Part shown: positions 23,801 to 36,845 of the stretch, in pieces
Layout of the letters: each line of letters begins with the position of its first letter
How positions within the stretch are numbered: position 1 is the stretch's first letter
Translations under genes and position numbers: made by a program
Notes under the pieces: generated by a model
Seen by the model: only the letters and a program-made list of their open reading frames with translations
Told to the model about the DNA's origin: nothing
Database searches by the model: none
Source of the DNA: Xiphophorus maculatus
Taxonomy: Eukaryota; Chordata; Actinopteri; Cyprinodontiformes; Poeciliidae
Length of the DNA: 64,000 bases
Assembly (NCBI RefSeq): GCF_002775205.1
Contig: NC_036454.1
Span: 8,251,882 to 8,315,881 of the forward strand
Direction of reading: 5' to 3'

Positions 23801-26800
23801 GTGTTTATGGACCGATTTTAAAGTTTCTTCAGCAACGAGAGCCGACAAGATCATAACAAGAAGAAGGAAACTAATAAAAAGGAAGTATGATTAACAGAAA
23901 ATGGCTTAATGTAGCCAAAGAAAACCTGAAAACATACAAACAAATTTTAAATAATTATTACATGCATTAAAAATAAATTCAAACCAGCCTAACATTTTTT
24001 TTTTTTGCACATCAGAATCTCTAAATTGTACGAAATAAAGCCCCAATGCAGAGAAAAAAATCCTCCAAACTGCACTGCCAGTCAAACCAGTAATTAGGTT
24101 TAGGGAGAAATTACTTTTCCACAGAGAATTGGGGTGATTTGGCTGTACGTTTTTCCACATATACTTGTTTTCTACCTTGACAGCTGCCTGAGTCGCAGCT
24201 TGAGAAGCTGTGGAAGCGCCGACTGTCGCCTGGACAGACGATCCAAAAGCCGTGCTGACCGCGGGTCGTCGCGGCGGAGCAGCGATGAGCAGAGGCGCCG
24301 TGGAGCGATATTTAGGCGGAGCGGAAACCGCAGCTGGAGCGGCCGTTTGCCTGACTGCGTTAGGGTTTGGATGGACCAGACTCACTGGAGTCAGAACCGA
24401 TGAAGCTGGGCTGGATGAGGAGGTGGCAGAGAGAGGGAAGCGGCCCTGAGGCAGGATCAGGTGAATGTCGCTTCCCACTTCGATAACCGCAGTTCCCAGA
24501 GGGACGCAGTTCAGATAAGCTGAGGAGCAGAAAAACAAGCAGAGAGACTCAGGGGAAGATACACATTAAAATAGTACAACACACGTTTCTTATGATGGCT
24601 TTTTAAACTCAGAAATAGTGAGATTAACCTCAGAGATTTTCTAGAAAAGATATTGAAATTTCTGAGCTTGAAAAGTTGAACATTTGCAAGGAAAAAATAA
24701 GTTTTTTAGATTAAAACAAACTTCAAAATTTCTGAGTTTCAAAAGTCCAACATTTTTACTTTTTAAACTCAGAAATTTCCACTTTTTCTGGAAATTTTTT
24801 TGAGTTTAATCTAAATTTCTTTTGCATGTCAAAGTTTTTCTTTTAAATGTTTGACATTTGGAGCTCAGAATTTTAATTTCAGAAATCTAGAAAAACGCTG
24901 AATTTTTTGAGTTTAAAGAAAAAAAAATGCTCAACTGATTTAGAGCAGTAATTAAGCCAAAACAATACAAAAATAGATACATTCTGCATTTTAGCTAAAA
25001 CAAATAAAAATTAAAAAAACTAATGCTCTACTCAAAACTCAAGTGGAATAGTTTTAGCTTCACCTGATTCAACTCCTGATTAAAAAAATTTCGCATTAAG
25101 CACCTTTTCCTATCCAATTATTGACTCGTTAATTCAAAATTTAACATATAAATGCACTTTAAAACACTTTACTTTCTCCAGAAACTCACCCTTTTGACCT
25201 GGATAAGACTGAAGGTTTTTCTGGATTGGAGTTGAAGCAGCAGGAACGGTTTGCATCTCTGGTGTTTTCTGACTCACTGAGGAAAGAAGATTCTGGCCCG
25301 GCTTAGCCGGAGCAGCTGAGGCCCGGTACGGAACCTGCTGGACCTTAGAACAGATGGACGGCCGGGAGACAAACCCTGAAGCTCCAGGCTCCCGCAGAGG
25401 AACCAAAACCTGAGGCTGAGGCCTCATCTTGGCCAGTGGCTGCTAAGTGGAAAAGGTTAAACACTGTAAACTCATTTTGAGCCGCATCAAGATCATAATG
25501 TTCTAAAAGGGCCGGTTCTACCAATATGTGTAGATAAAACCCATTAACACAACGCTAAAATATTAATAAATAGCTGTTTTTGCATTTGATAAATATTTAA
25601 TTTTTTTATTCCAGTTACTTTTTGCAATCAAAATCACCAATTTTGGGAGCTAAATTATAAATATTTGCAATATTTCCACTTATTACTTTCTTTAGATGTG
25701 ATGAAATAATATTTAAGCACACAACTGTTATCTTGAAAGTTCAATTATGCGTCCCTCTGGAGTCTAGAGGGTAGAGCGAGGCAATAAATCAATAATATAT
25801 ATTGTGACAGACACATGATCAATATCAACAGATAATATGGCCAATAGAACGTTCAATAATTTCACCGAACTTCGATCCAGAACCGCACAGCATTCTGGTA
25901 GCTGTAGGCAGAGGAAAGGCTTTAGCTGCTAAACCTCTCATAGCAAGGTTGGTAGCAACAACCAACTCACTCATTTGGTTACCTAGCAACAACTTGCTGA
26001 GTAACTTGTGGTTTCTTAGCAACGACCTGTTGAGTAACTCGCGCAGCAACAGTTTAAAGTTTCACGACCGTGCCTGTAACTGCTTAAGAATAAATAACAA
26101 CGTGAAAACTGTGAATAACACAGGAGAGGTCAAAGCACCAAATTGGTAATATTTCAGATATTTAAAACAAAAAACTAATCAATAATTATGAATGAAACGC
26201 TTAAGTTGTGATGTGTTTTTCAGCCGTATTGTTCAGTCCTACTAGAGGGCCACAAAACAAGCTGTGCTGGGCCACATTTGGCCCTTGGGCCTCGAGTTTG
26301 TCACGTGACATTGAACTACGATGTTTGGAGCGTTTACCTCCGAGTTCTTGGCTTCGTGAGCCAACCTCTTCCTCCCGGTTAAAGTTTGAGTTGCATCGTT
26401 CACCTCCGGTTTTTCCACTTCGGCTCTAATCTGGAACAGAAAAAGTGAATCAGAAAATCTTCACGCTAAATTAAAAACTCGTTTCGATTCACCTACGGAC
26501 GCGCCGCTCTGCTCCTCGGCGTTTGACTCCATGAAGATCCGGTAGCATTCCTCCATCGGGTCGCTTTCAGAAAGCTCAGAGTAATTGTCCTCATCTTCAT
26601 GATCTTCATCCTCAGGACTGGAGTCTATTATTATCACAGCTTCATCTTCCTCCTGCAGCAGCTGCTCTGTTGAGTCAGATCTGCTGTGTCGATTCACAGA
26701 TGTAACTTTGTGAATCTGAATCTGGCCGCTGCCTTGTGCTGCCTCCACTTGTTTCTGGTTGGTGAAAACTTTCGTCTTTGTTTTTTCACCATTTTGTAAA

Positions 26801-29404
26801 CAGCATAACTGGTTCTGAACCTGGAGTTTGTCCTGGTCCATTATTGAGGTTTGTTTAAGTTGAGTGGTGGGATCTGATCGTTTACAAGCAAGTGAAGTTT
26901 GAGATTTTAAATCTTTTTTCTGAACTTTATAAGTCAGCTCAATCAGAGGATTGCTTGGTTGATCTGAGGGGAAGGAAAAACCTCCAAGTTCAGTCCGTTT
27001 TTTCTTCCTTTCAGGGGACTGGAAACCAATATTCTCACACTCTCTTTCAAACTCTTCTAAACATCCAGTTAAGTCAACTACATTCCCGTCATCATTGCTG
27101 CAATATTTTGTTTTATCAAAAGTAGAAGACACAGGATGGATCTCAGGGACTTTGCTTGCATCATCACAGGAAGCAGCATTTACCACCTTCGTTTTTACCA
27201 TCTGAGGTTGAGAGTCAAGATAAACATTCACCGTCTTAATCTCCTTCGAGTCTCTTTCTGTATTTTGGGAGGATTTTCCCAAGCCAGCAGTGTGTTCAGT
27301 TTGATCCAACGTCTTGTCAGGTGACAGAGAAACATCAATAACCAGGACACCATCTTCAGTAGAGTCGTCGTCGAGGATTTCTGGGGATTGCGGTGGGTGC
27401 ATCTGGGTTTGATGAGTGGACGGCTTTTCACCAAAAGACCTGGAGCTCTCCCCGTCTGGTCGGCTCTTCACTTCCTTTCCTGATGAGCTGTAAGAATGCA
27501 AAGCAGCAGAAAAGTTGGACAGCGGATCGTACTCTAAATCAGTCCTCGGCTTGGAGTTGTCGACCACATATTTCTTTGCTTGAACGTGGGATTTATGGTT
27601 TTTGCTAGAAGAAAATCCATAGGAAAGGTTTGTTTCAAACTTTGTTGAGAGTTTATTGCTGCTTTTGCCCGCCTGGCTAGTCCGATAGCTTGAGAGGCGC
27701 CGCTGCTCCTGCTCCACTTCGTGCCTTACAGATTCAATCTCCTTATCGAGTAGCTCCAGCGCATGCAGGGAGTTGTTGTTAACTGTTGTAAAATTGCTGT
27801 CACACTGATCCCCTGTTAGCCACAAGAAAAAATAGATATTACTATTTGGTGTGTGTAACACACACCAGGTATAAATAACTCCTCAGTGAAATTAACAGTA
27901 GCTGAGTTTCCATTACAAATGTTCACAAAACCTTGTCGATATTCTGCTAACAATGAAAAAACACAATTTTGCAAAGTTTCTATTACATAAGAAAACCTGT
28001 TAAAATCACATGTGAATAAGTTTGTTCACTTAAGTGTTTAAAAAACATGATACGCCATCATCCTCCTACTATTTCCACTAGAGGCAACATCTGGTTGTTG
28101 ATCATGTGGCTCGTGTGATGCAAAAAAGTGTTTCCATTCCAGTTTTGCGAAATATTCTGTTTTGATATGGCTGTGGAAAAATAAAACTTCATCCAAGTGC
28201 AAAACCTTTGTATAGAAAAGTATGAACTTTTTTTTAATTGGTGCGTTTCCATTAAGCAAATTTATTTTTGTAATTCCAATTTTAAGGTTAATAGAAAAGC
28301 ATCAGAAAATTTTCCATAGAGATGGCCAGACAAGTAAAAAATATAAATATCAATGAATTTTTAATTTTCTACATATATGTATTTATTTATCGAGTTGTAC
28401 ATTTATGTCTTATTTGAAAAAGATGAGTATGTATGCCTTTCTATGACCTGAACATGATTCTCTGGGGAGGCAACATTTTTCAAACAGGGATTGTGGCACC
28501 CCGTGTCCCCCCCTTTGGGGTGCCACTGGAAACTGAAATGCATCTAGAAAAGCTTAAAAGATTAAAAAAATCTCCATGCATAATTCAATGCAAAAAACTT
28601 CCACCAACAAATCTTTAACTTCTGTGTTTCTGGTGTACGATTATACCAAGGAGGACTCTGTGATAAAACACAAACATGGATCAGAGAGACGGTAGGATCA
28701 TTGACCCAAACTTGTGAAATATGATAAAACACAAAGTATTGTCCTGCTCATAAAGAATGAGCTTTAAAAATACTACACCCATTTTTCTTAGTAAACCCCC
28801 AACAAAATAAATGTACCCAAGTTAAAGGTTGGTTTTCTTCTACATTTTCCAGTGTGGGATCATGTTACTGCAATGAAATTAAATTCAACAATCATCTACC
28901 AATAGTTACCAGGTGTAGAAAATAACTGATTTGGACAGGAACAGTTAAAATTTACTTTACTTTTAAAGCACCCGAAATCACTTTATGAGCGCCAATATTG
29001 GGCACAGCAAATCTACAACTATAAAATACCTTTTTTTCTTTTTGATGAATCTAAAATGTTTGGTTTTAACCTTAATTTGATTAATCTTGGCTTTCATAAT
29101 CTCTCAATGACTTCAAAGCTTAGTAGATAACGTTTAAACCAGGTGAAAGGGTCACATCATGCGGAAGTCTTTTTCTTTCTTTTCATGTAAAATGTGCTGA
29201 CGCATCAAATTTAACATTAGAAACACGAGTTAACTCGTGTAAACTCCACTGACCTGTTAAATCCACCACGGGTGATTTATACAAGCCACCAAACGTTCCC
29301 CTCGATTCTGCGGCGTGTTTGTATAAACAATGAGGCCTCTCACAAAGCCCACGTAGCGAAAAAGGACAGTTTATGTGAATAAAAAGACCAGAGGACGGAA
29401 ACAT
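17795..29404 (-). CDS. rexo1: RNA exonuclease 1 homolog (REXO1)
   Basis: This is a nuclear DEDDh-type 3'-5' exonuclease of 1121 aa (human about 1221). Sixteen coding exons in gene order: 29254-29404, 26497-27812, 26338-26430, 25190-25442, 24176-24519, 23339-23482, 23145-23256, 22975-23046, 22766-22903, 22516-22629, 21610-21683, 21411-21515, 21211-21311, 19665-19803, 18049-18169 and 17795-17883. All phases join. Exon 1 encodes an N-terminal CCCH zinc finger (C-x7-C-x4-C-x3-H), as in REXO1. Exon 2 is long, low complexity and probably disordered. Exons 6-7 hold the conserved VRQRYVNMF / EFL region and exon 10 a CCRCG cysteine cluster. Catalytic residues are D969 and E971 (YSLDCEM), D1047 (HGLETDL), H1096 and D1101 (GHDTAED). 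The exon 2 donor must be gtaggt; using the gtgaat 4 bp later causes a frameshift to a stop. It is head-to-head with poli. Confidence 0.93.
18471..18990. mobile_element. piggyBac-like MITE in rexo1 intron 14
   Basis: It is bounded by TTAA at 18471-18474 and 18987-18990, the piggyBac target duplication. Inverted ends are AGCTGCAGTATGTAAC and the complementary TTTTGTACTGCAGCT. There is no transposase. Related but end-less copies lie at about 367-760 and 20430-20780. Confidence 0.75.
20430..20790. repeat. Degenerate relative of the piggyBac-like MITE, rexo1 intron 13
   Basis: It shares the CCAATCAGAACCAGGAGG, CTTAGTGCTGTCAATCA, GAATGCTAAGG.TAGTTAGCATGGCCA and CTCTGATTGGTTGTT blocks with the element at 18.5 kb. 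A (TA)n run follows at 20830-20863. Confidence 0.6.
24590..24960. repeat. Self-complementary AT-rich foldback repeat in rexo1 intron 4
   Basis: Several AAACTCAGAAAT / ATTTCTGAGTTT segments occur in both orientations, giving imperfect inverted repeats across about 370 bp. No termini or target duplication are clear. Confidence 0.5.
25772..26241 (-). mobile_element. hAT-like X-box MITE with perfect 8-bp TSD, rexo1 intron 3
   Basis: Left end TAGAGCGAGGCAATAAATC and right end GTTCAGTCCTA are flanked by a perfect direct repeat CTAGAGGG at 25764-25771 and 26242-26249. It carries GTTACCTAGCAAC (25978-25990). It lies in opposite orientation to the copies in the UGT cluster. Confidence 0.85.
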
Positions 29405-30461
29405 GGCGGAAAATTGTCGAAACAATTAGACAACATTAACAGCGAACCTCAGCCAGCCGAGCGTTAAGCACCGATTTATATAGGCTTTGGAAACGTCGCG
29501 ATAAATTATGAAATTAAATAATTATTAGAATACTTAAACAAATAATTATAGAGATGTACCACATACATATTTATAATAATTCAGCTTAGTTTCATTGACT
29601 TAAACATTGTTTGTTTGTTCCTTAAGATGATTTTACGTTCCGCAGTAATTCATCCACAACGTTAGATGGCGCTGTTGTATACTATTGAAATAGACTGCAC
29701 ATTCTTCATATTGTGAGTGGAAACAAGGAACAAAAAATGAAGCACTAATGTTTATCAGTTCATTTTTAACAATCATAAATATATATATAAAAACAATGAC
29801 TTATGCCCATTGCAGTTATTAAAATGGTGATATCTAAGATAAATATAGGGATCTGTAAATAAAAATCAGATAAAGTTGCATTTAACAATCTTGAACTAGC
29901 TCAAAAATATACAGAATAAATTAATTAAACTCAGTTTTAGTTATTGTGATTACACTTTTCAGCTACATTTTAAAATTGTTATTATTAGAGTCAATCCTAT
30001 ATTAGGGAATGAGGTTGAGGGAGGGTAGTGAAAGGATTTAAACACTATTTAAAGTGTTTTATATGACAGTCTGGTGATGAAGAGGTTATCTAAACTTAGT
30101 AAGACACATGGAAGTTGACAGCATTCATTCATTGACAGTTATTATCCAACATTATCCTTTTTTGATTTTTATTTTGTTTTACTAATCTGTATATAGACTA
30201 CCAGGTAGCCCGTATTTTTCAGAGTAAATCGTTGTAATAGTTACTGATTGGTTATTAATTCATTACTTACAGCTGAAACTTGTGGAATATTTCTGCCCAC
30301 GTTTTTCAAGTCAGAACAAAACGCCACTCTCAATATGGCGGCGACGTTGACGTTTGATCCGGATGCTCACGTTACCTCCCCTGTCTATGCAGCGAGCACC
30401 TTCGGGACGTCACGCCTGGTGCTGCAGAGTAAATAAACTCGCTGACATTAATCTTTCTGAG
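29405..30461. promoter_or_regulatory. Putative bidirectional promoter rexo1 / poli
   Basis: The start codons of rexo1 (-) and poli (+) are 1057 bp apart with no gene between. AAnATGGCGG motifs (YY1-type, usually just downstream of transcription starts) occur at 29400-29409, over the rexo1 ATG, and at 30333-30342, in the poli leader. The middle is AT-rich with no recognisable repeat. Bidirectional activity is inferred from layout only. Confidence 0.55.
30335..30436 (+). other. Possible upstream ORF in the poli leader (33 codons)
   Basis: An ATG with A at -3 and G at +4 opens a 33-residue frame that ends at a TAA 25 nt before the poli start. It could lower poli translation if the transcript begins upstream. 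It overlaps the YY1-like motif, so the true transcription start may lie downstream and exclude it. Confidence 0.35.
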
Positions 30462-33400
30462 ATGGATAACAGTGACATTGAGGTGGAGGAAGATGAAAGC
30501 GAGTGGAAAACTTGTTTCGTGGATTCAGCTGCTGTTTGTCCCGCCACTTCTCCAGCTGCTGCTTCTGGTAAACTCTGAAGTCTGACGCCAGAAACCTAAG
30601 TTCACTTGGAGCTATGACGAATATTGTGTGTGATTTGTTTTATGGTGTATTTCAGGGCCAGTCATTAAGATTCCTGGATCTGCACACAGAGTTATTCTGC
30701 ATTTTGACCTGGACTGCTTTTATGCTCAGGTGGAAATGATCAGAAACCCAGCTCTAAGAGATGTCCCTTTAGGTACAAAGCCGGTGAAGAATATAAAAAT
30801 CATTGTTCTCTGGGTAACAATTGAAGCCCGTTCTCTTATCATCAGGTATACAGCAGAAATACATCATAGTCACCTGTAACTATGTGGCCAGGGAGCGGGG
30901 CGTCACCAAGCTGATGTCTGTTACTGATGCTAAGGAGAAATGTCCTGAACTGGTGCTGGTTAAAGGAGAAGACCTGACACACTACAGAGAAATGTCCTAC
31001 AAAGTCACAGGTAAGCTTGAGGAATATTTCACGAGGCTTTTTGAAAGAAAAAAATGTGAGAAATAATTAAAACTCCCCATTAATTAGAAGTCTGTAGACA
31101 CATCTTTTAGAAGCAAAAACCATTCAGACTGTTTTTTGTTAGCTTATTTAGTTTACATTTCTATTTATGTATTTTGTATTTTATTTGACGCATTAAACAT
31201 ATTGTGTGATGTATTTACATATTAATATTTTTAAAAGTGTATAATGGAAAGTTTAAAAATAAATAAATAACATTAAAAAAAGGAAAAGCAAAACATTTTG
31301 AATATTTTTTGCTTATCATTACTGGGGTATTTAAAAATATGTCGGGATATTTTTTGGCAATATTACCCCCCTCTTTTTAAAATTCCTAAATTTCCACATA
31401 ACTTTATATTTTGGTTCCATCTGTTGATGTGATTTTTAAATATTAAATGATTGATGTTTTGATCAGCTACTCAGTACTTGAGTAATTCTTTACCAAATAC
31501 CTTCTTACTCTTACTTGATTAGTTTCTTGGACAGTTACGTTTCACTTGATTAAAATATGTTGAAGTAGTGCTAATATCACTTAAGTACAATTTTTGTGTT
31601 CTCTATTAAGGCTCTGGTTTGGGTTTGTCGTAAGAAAGGTGATTTTAATTTTTAAGAAACCAGAATTTAGTGGAAAAGATTTTAGCCAACTAGCAAGCAA
31701 AGACCAGCAAATTTCTTGTGAAATTTTGTCGTCAGCAGCTGTAAAACGGAAAACTCTTTAGATTGTTGATGATTAATGAAGTTGTGTTTTCTGCAGCAAA
31801 ACTCTCAAATATTTAACATTTCTTTGCTTACCTTGCCTTTCTGCTTCCTGCTCAGAGCTCCTGCTGTCTTACTGTCCGCTGGTAGAGAGGCTTGGATTTG
31901 ACGAAAACTTTGTGGATGTCACAGAAATGGTTGAACAAAGATTGGCTGAGATATCAGAGACTGACAGCTTCTCATTTAAAGGAAATGTCTTCAATCATTC
32001 CAGTAAGTTAAAAATGTTCTTCTGGTTTGCAGCTGAACATCTGGCTTACTGAAACTGGCTTGTGAAAGAGCCAAGACGCTAACATCTGTGAAATATTTGC
32101 CTGGCAGTTTCAGTTTCACACCTACAGGTTCTCCTTTAGCCTGTTTTCCTTCCCCTGTGCAGGTGCTGATGCTAACGCTAGCCACCATCCAGGGCTGGCT
32201 ATTGGTTCGCACATCGCAGCGGAGATGAGAGACGCGATACGCAGCAAGATCGGCTTGACTGGCTGTGCTGGCGTCGCCACAAACAAGCTGCTGGCCAAAC
32301 TGGTTTCAGGCACCTTCAAACCCAACCAGCAAACGGTTTTACTGCAGGAGAACGTTGGAGATATTATGGGATGTTTGAGTGGCCTCAGAAAAGTACCAGG
32401 TACCCACCCTAAAACATTTCAAAGCTGGATTAACTCATTCAAAGTTTTTTACAATTAAACTTTTTAAAACAAAAGCTTAACAGTAAAAAAAAAAAGTTTA
32501 ACTGATCTTGTATTATAGATAGCCACATTCATAAGTATTTATATGAAGTAATTTCTCATAGGACTGGGCAGTAAATCAATAACAATTCTTATAGTGATAG
32601 ACACAAAATCAATATAAATAGATAATGCATCTGATGGAATATTCAATAACGCACAGCCCTCTGGGAGGTGTAGGCAGAGGAAAGGCTTTAGCCGCCCAAC
32701 CTCTCACAAGAAAGGTGGCATCAACTAACTCACTCACTCTTTGGTTACCTAGCAACAGCCTGTTGAGTAACTGGCACAGCAGCAGTTTCAGGTTTCACCA
32801 CTGTGCCTCACAACTGCTTAAAAATAAAAAAACAACAACATTGAGTAAAAACTGTGGACGAAACGGAAAAGGTCACAGCACCAGCTTGGAAGTATTTCAG
32901 ATATTTAAAGCAAAAAACGAATCAATAATTATTGATGTCAAATTCATATCAAATGTTTATATTGTCCATAACGCCCTAATTTCTCTATAATTTTGCCATC
33001 TATTTGTAGGGCCAGCTGTCCTGATGAAAGAATGAAACAAGTCATGAATTTTGTCTTTTTTTCATTCACAACCAATTTCATCTGAAGCAGCTTTCAGTAA
33101 AAGTGACGCAACTTAAAAAAGCATAAATAACTGGGCCATCAGTGTACAAATAATTCTGTTTGCAGTTGCCCCATCTCATTTCGAAGTATAAGGAATAAAA
33201 GGAGGCTTAAACACATCCCTGGGGAACACCTTCAGATGTTTTAAATGGTGTTGATGTCGCATTTCTGTGTTTCTGGGATTTCTTTCAGGTGTGGGCCACC
33301 AGACGGCCAAGAGGCTTCAGGCTTTGGGGTTAGTCAGTGTGAAAGACCTGCAGCTCTACCCTCTGGGTGACCTGGCGAGGGAGTTGGGGGCTACCACCGC

Positions 33401-33683
33401 TCAGCGCCTGAGGAATCTGGCTCTCGGCATTGATGAATCAGCCGTCACACCCACTGGGGCCCCACAGGTAGGACTCAGCCCCAAATTTACCTCCTCAAAA
33501 TAAAAATTGTGGTTTACTGAGAATACTTTTAAAATTTCTTATTAATTAAATAATCCTGCAACCAAAAAAACAAGGAAAGTGCATCTTAATTTACTGATTT
33601 ACTGCTTGTTAATTTAACTCTGCAGTCAATCGACATTGTAATAAATGGAAAAATTATCATCTTTCTTTTGTGACTTTTACTTA

Positions 33684-33764
<81 letters not shown>

Positions 33765-36700
33765 GACGCAGGGATATGGAAATTAAAATACTTCACACTC
33801 AAAATCTAAATACTTTTTGTCCTTTCAAACTCATTTGTTTTATCACTAAGAACTCTATACAGAAAGTGTAATGTTGTAATGTTTGAAAACTCGAATATTG
33901 TGATTGATATTCATATTATAAGTGAGTGTTGGTGTATTTACTGGCCACATCGTTGTCCTCTTTATGTTCCAGTCTCTTAGTGATGAAGACTCCTTTAAGA
34001 AAATGTGTTCAGTGAAGGAAGTCATGGCAAAGATCCGCGAGCTGCTCGGCAGTCTGGTGGAAAGGTCGGGTCATCACTAAATCCGTGTGTTTCTAGAATG
34101 AAACATAATTTTTCTTTTAAAATTGTGTTTTGCTTGTAAAAACCAGGATGCACAAAGATGGCCGTCAGCCTCAAACCTTCAGGCTCACAATACGAAGATT
34201 CTCAGCGACCAACAAGTGGTTCAGTAGGGAGAGCCGCCAGGCCCCGATCCCGGGCGCCGTCGGGCAGAAGATCGTCTCTGGTAGGCTGACGTTACAGGAA
34301 ATAAAACATTAATATCGCTTTGAAGAATGCTCAAAAGGATGTAATGGTTGTCCGTTTATACATGTGCAAATTTGAACTACATGTTTTTGTTAAAGAAGTA
34401 ACATTTTCAGGTTTTGGTCTAGTTTTTGATTGTAAATGATGAGCGTAAGAGCTTTCTTTGTTTCCAAAAACTTGATGCGAAAATTCCCCATGCCTCTAAA
34501 TTCTTTCAGTTATTATTGCCAAATTAAACCATTTTTAGGTTCATTATATCCATTAAAGATAAAATATCTTACTTTTTCAACATGTAAAGCCAAAAAAGTG
34601 AATTTGATGCACTTTGAACTTAGTTTTATAAAATCAAATAAGGTTAGAGGCGTAAGGTTAGTTGCATAAATGGAGATATTCTATTTTTCCTTTCATTTTG
34701 GGGAAAATTCAAAATGATCAATTATCCCCAGGGAACATTGAAGACGCTGTTTCGCAGCTGGTCCCGTTGGCTGTGAAGCTCTTCCATAAGATGGTGGACA
34801 GCAACGCGGCATTTCACCTCACACTCATCAACGTCTGCTTCAGTAATCTGCAGAGCAGAGGGCCGGCTGCGAGCGGGAAGGGCGCCATAACGTCATTCTT
34901 CACGCAGAGCGCATCACCCAGGAAATCCCAGATATCGTCCACACAAAACCAGGTAATCATGGTCTTTAATGCTACTTTATTTAGCTGTTAATATCTTTGG
35001 AGGTATGAAATGCTGAAAACCTAATATTTGGGTAAATGTCCCTTTGCTGGGTACAAAAAAGTACACCATTGTTGTAATCAAGCAAATCAATTTCTCTCAC
35101 CAGAAACTGCAGAAAAACAAACTGTGTCCAAGTTTCAAACATCAAGCTGCTGATTTGAACTAAAGTTAAAGATGTCAGAGTTAGTTTTATGTTTTACACT
35201 TCAAAAAAACAAAAATTATATATTTTAGCTCTGTTGAAATAAGACAAAACTGACTTACAAGTAACTTTTCAGCAAGATACAGGAGCTTGTTTTAAGTGAA
35301 TAATTTCTTAATTTTGATGAAGTTCATGTTTCACTTCCAGATTATTTCACTTATAACATGGGGAAAATGTATTACTTTTTCATTAATATTAGAAATTATT
35401 TACCTAAAACAAGCTCCTATTGTGATAATAAATTTATGAAATATTGTGTTTTTGTTAAATATCTAAAGTTTTCATACCTTGTCATACGGCACTACACTAT
35501 CTGATGATTTTCGTCAGCAGAGAAATCCTGCCATATTGCTTGAAACCTGTGGCCTGCTTAATAATGTGGAACATCCTTCTTAAGTAGATTTTATTTAATT
35601 GAGCTCACCAGACAAACTAATTAATCCAGCTCTCTGAAATTAATTATAGTGATTCAAAGAGCCCTGACACACAATATCATCTATAAATTTAATAGCACTA
35701 CAAAAAAAATTATCTTTATGACACAAAAAAATCCAATTTGCATAATAATTTGGAACACAGTGTATAATATTTATGAAATGACATCAGCTTTCAAAATCAA
35801 AACTTATCAATAATGTTGGTATGTTTGTTTTCATGTCACTTCCTTTGTTTTTGTGGCCTCCTAAAAATTGTAAAAGTTTTTTAATCATAAGTGAATAAAA
35901 ATATAGTTACATTTTTTGTAATTCTGTAACCAAAATTTTCCATTTTTTATGAATAAAAAAGAAAATTTTCTATTTTGAGCAGAAAAATAAAAGTTGTTAG
36001 CTCTGATTTTGACCAGAGCTAACAAAATAATTATTTCTCTATTAACTATTCATGAAATTGACTCCTTTACTTTAATCAATTTTCTATAATATTCTAATCT
36101 AATTGGTCTAGTTTTGTGTATTTTGTGGGTTTTTTTCTTGCTCTGTTGTTACAGTAATTTATTAGATCATTAAAGCTTTTCTTCTTCCTGCAGAATAATT
36201 CAGCCCAGAATGCTGGCAGTCGCCTTTTGGACCATCAGATCAGTGAATGCAGCAGAAATGTTCCACCGAAAGGTCAAATGACTTGTAACTCTGAACAATC
36301 AGAGGAAAACTATGAAGCGTCCTGCAGCACAGAGGGAATAAATTCGGACAAAACCAAACCGCCACCGCACGTCGACCCGGAGGTGTTCCGGCTCCTTCCA
36401 GAAGAAATCCAGAAGGAACTTTTATCTCCTTATTATCTGAATTCTCTGCAAAGCCACATGTCGAAACATGAGCCGCTGGGAAACGATTCATCAATGAAAG
36501 CAGACCGGTCCAGAATGAATCACCAGCAGCCGGCGGGAATAAGAGTAATCAATGAAGAAAACGTCATGGAGCAAGAGAAATTATCGCTCCCCCGGTCATC
36601 TGACTGTAACTTCCCGGGAAACGTGGACCCTGAGGTGTTTTCTGAACTTCCCCCAGACGTCCAGAAGGAGCTCATGTCTGAATGGAAGCAGCAGAACCCG

Positions 36701-36823
36701 GTTCTGAAGACTCCGTCATCCAGAAAAACGGGAAAAGGCTCCATCTCCAAAAGCAAAGACAGAAAGGCTGAAGGAAGGAGCAGCCAGTCAAATAATCTGC
36801 TCAAGTATTTCAAACCCGGTTAG
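30462..36823 (+). CDS. poli: DNA polymerase iota (Y-family translesion polymerase)
   Basis: This nuclear, error-prone polymerase bypasses damaged template bases. Ten coding exons: 30462-30567, 30656-30772, 30846-31010, 31856-32002, 32163-32399, 33289-33467, 33973-34064, 34147-34280, 34732-34952 and 36194-36823. They encode 675 aa (human about 740) and all phases join. The palm begins HFDLDCFYAQVEM, with metal ligand D53. The second acidic patch is GFDENFVD. The thumb helix-hairpin-helix follows (VPGVGHQTAKRL) and the little finger contains RLTIRRFS. A PIP-like box KGAITSFF lies at 442-449. Two ubiquitin-binding motifs with the Leu-Pro core lie at about 525-547 and 608-632. The protein ends in a second PIP-like motif, LLKYFKPG. 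An in-frame ATG also exists at 30354, but the start at 30462 gives the family-like acidic N terminus. AATAAA signals are at 36898 and 36985. Confidence 0.94.
32559..32978 (-). mobile_element. hAT-like X-box MITE in poli intron 5
   Basis: The element starts TAGGACTGGGCAGTAAATC and ends ATTGTCCATAACGCCCTA. It is flanked by ATTTCTCA (32551-32558) and ATTTCTCT (32979-32986), a 7/8 target duplication. It carries GTTACCTAGCAAC at 32744-32756. Confidence 0.8.
33689..33758. repeat. (TA)n microsatellite in poli intron 6
   Basis: About 35 uninterrupted TA dinucleotides. Confidence 0.95.
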
Positions 36824-36845
36824 AGAAAAACAGTTGGGTCATAAT

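Noticed and set aside
24134-24449. + strand Arg-rich frames opposite rexo1 exon 5
   Set aside because: Antisense of a real exon with correct splice sites and phase.
26491-26496. rexo1 exon 2 donor gtgaat at 26492
   Set aside because: It would put a TAG immediately after the junction; gtaggt four bases earlier keeps the frame.
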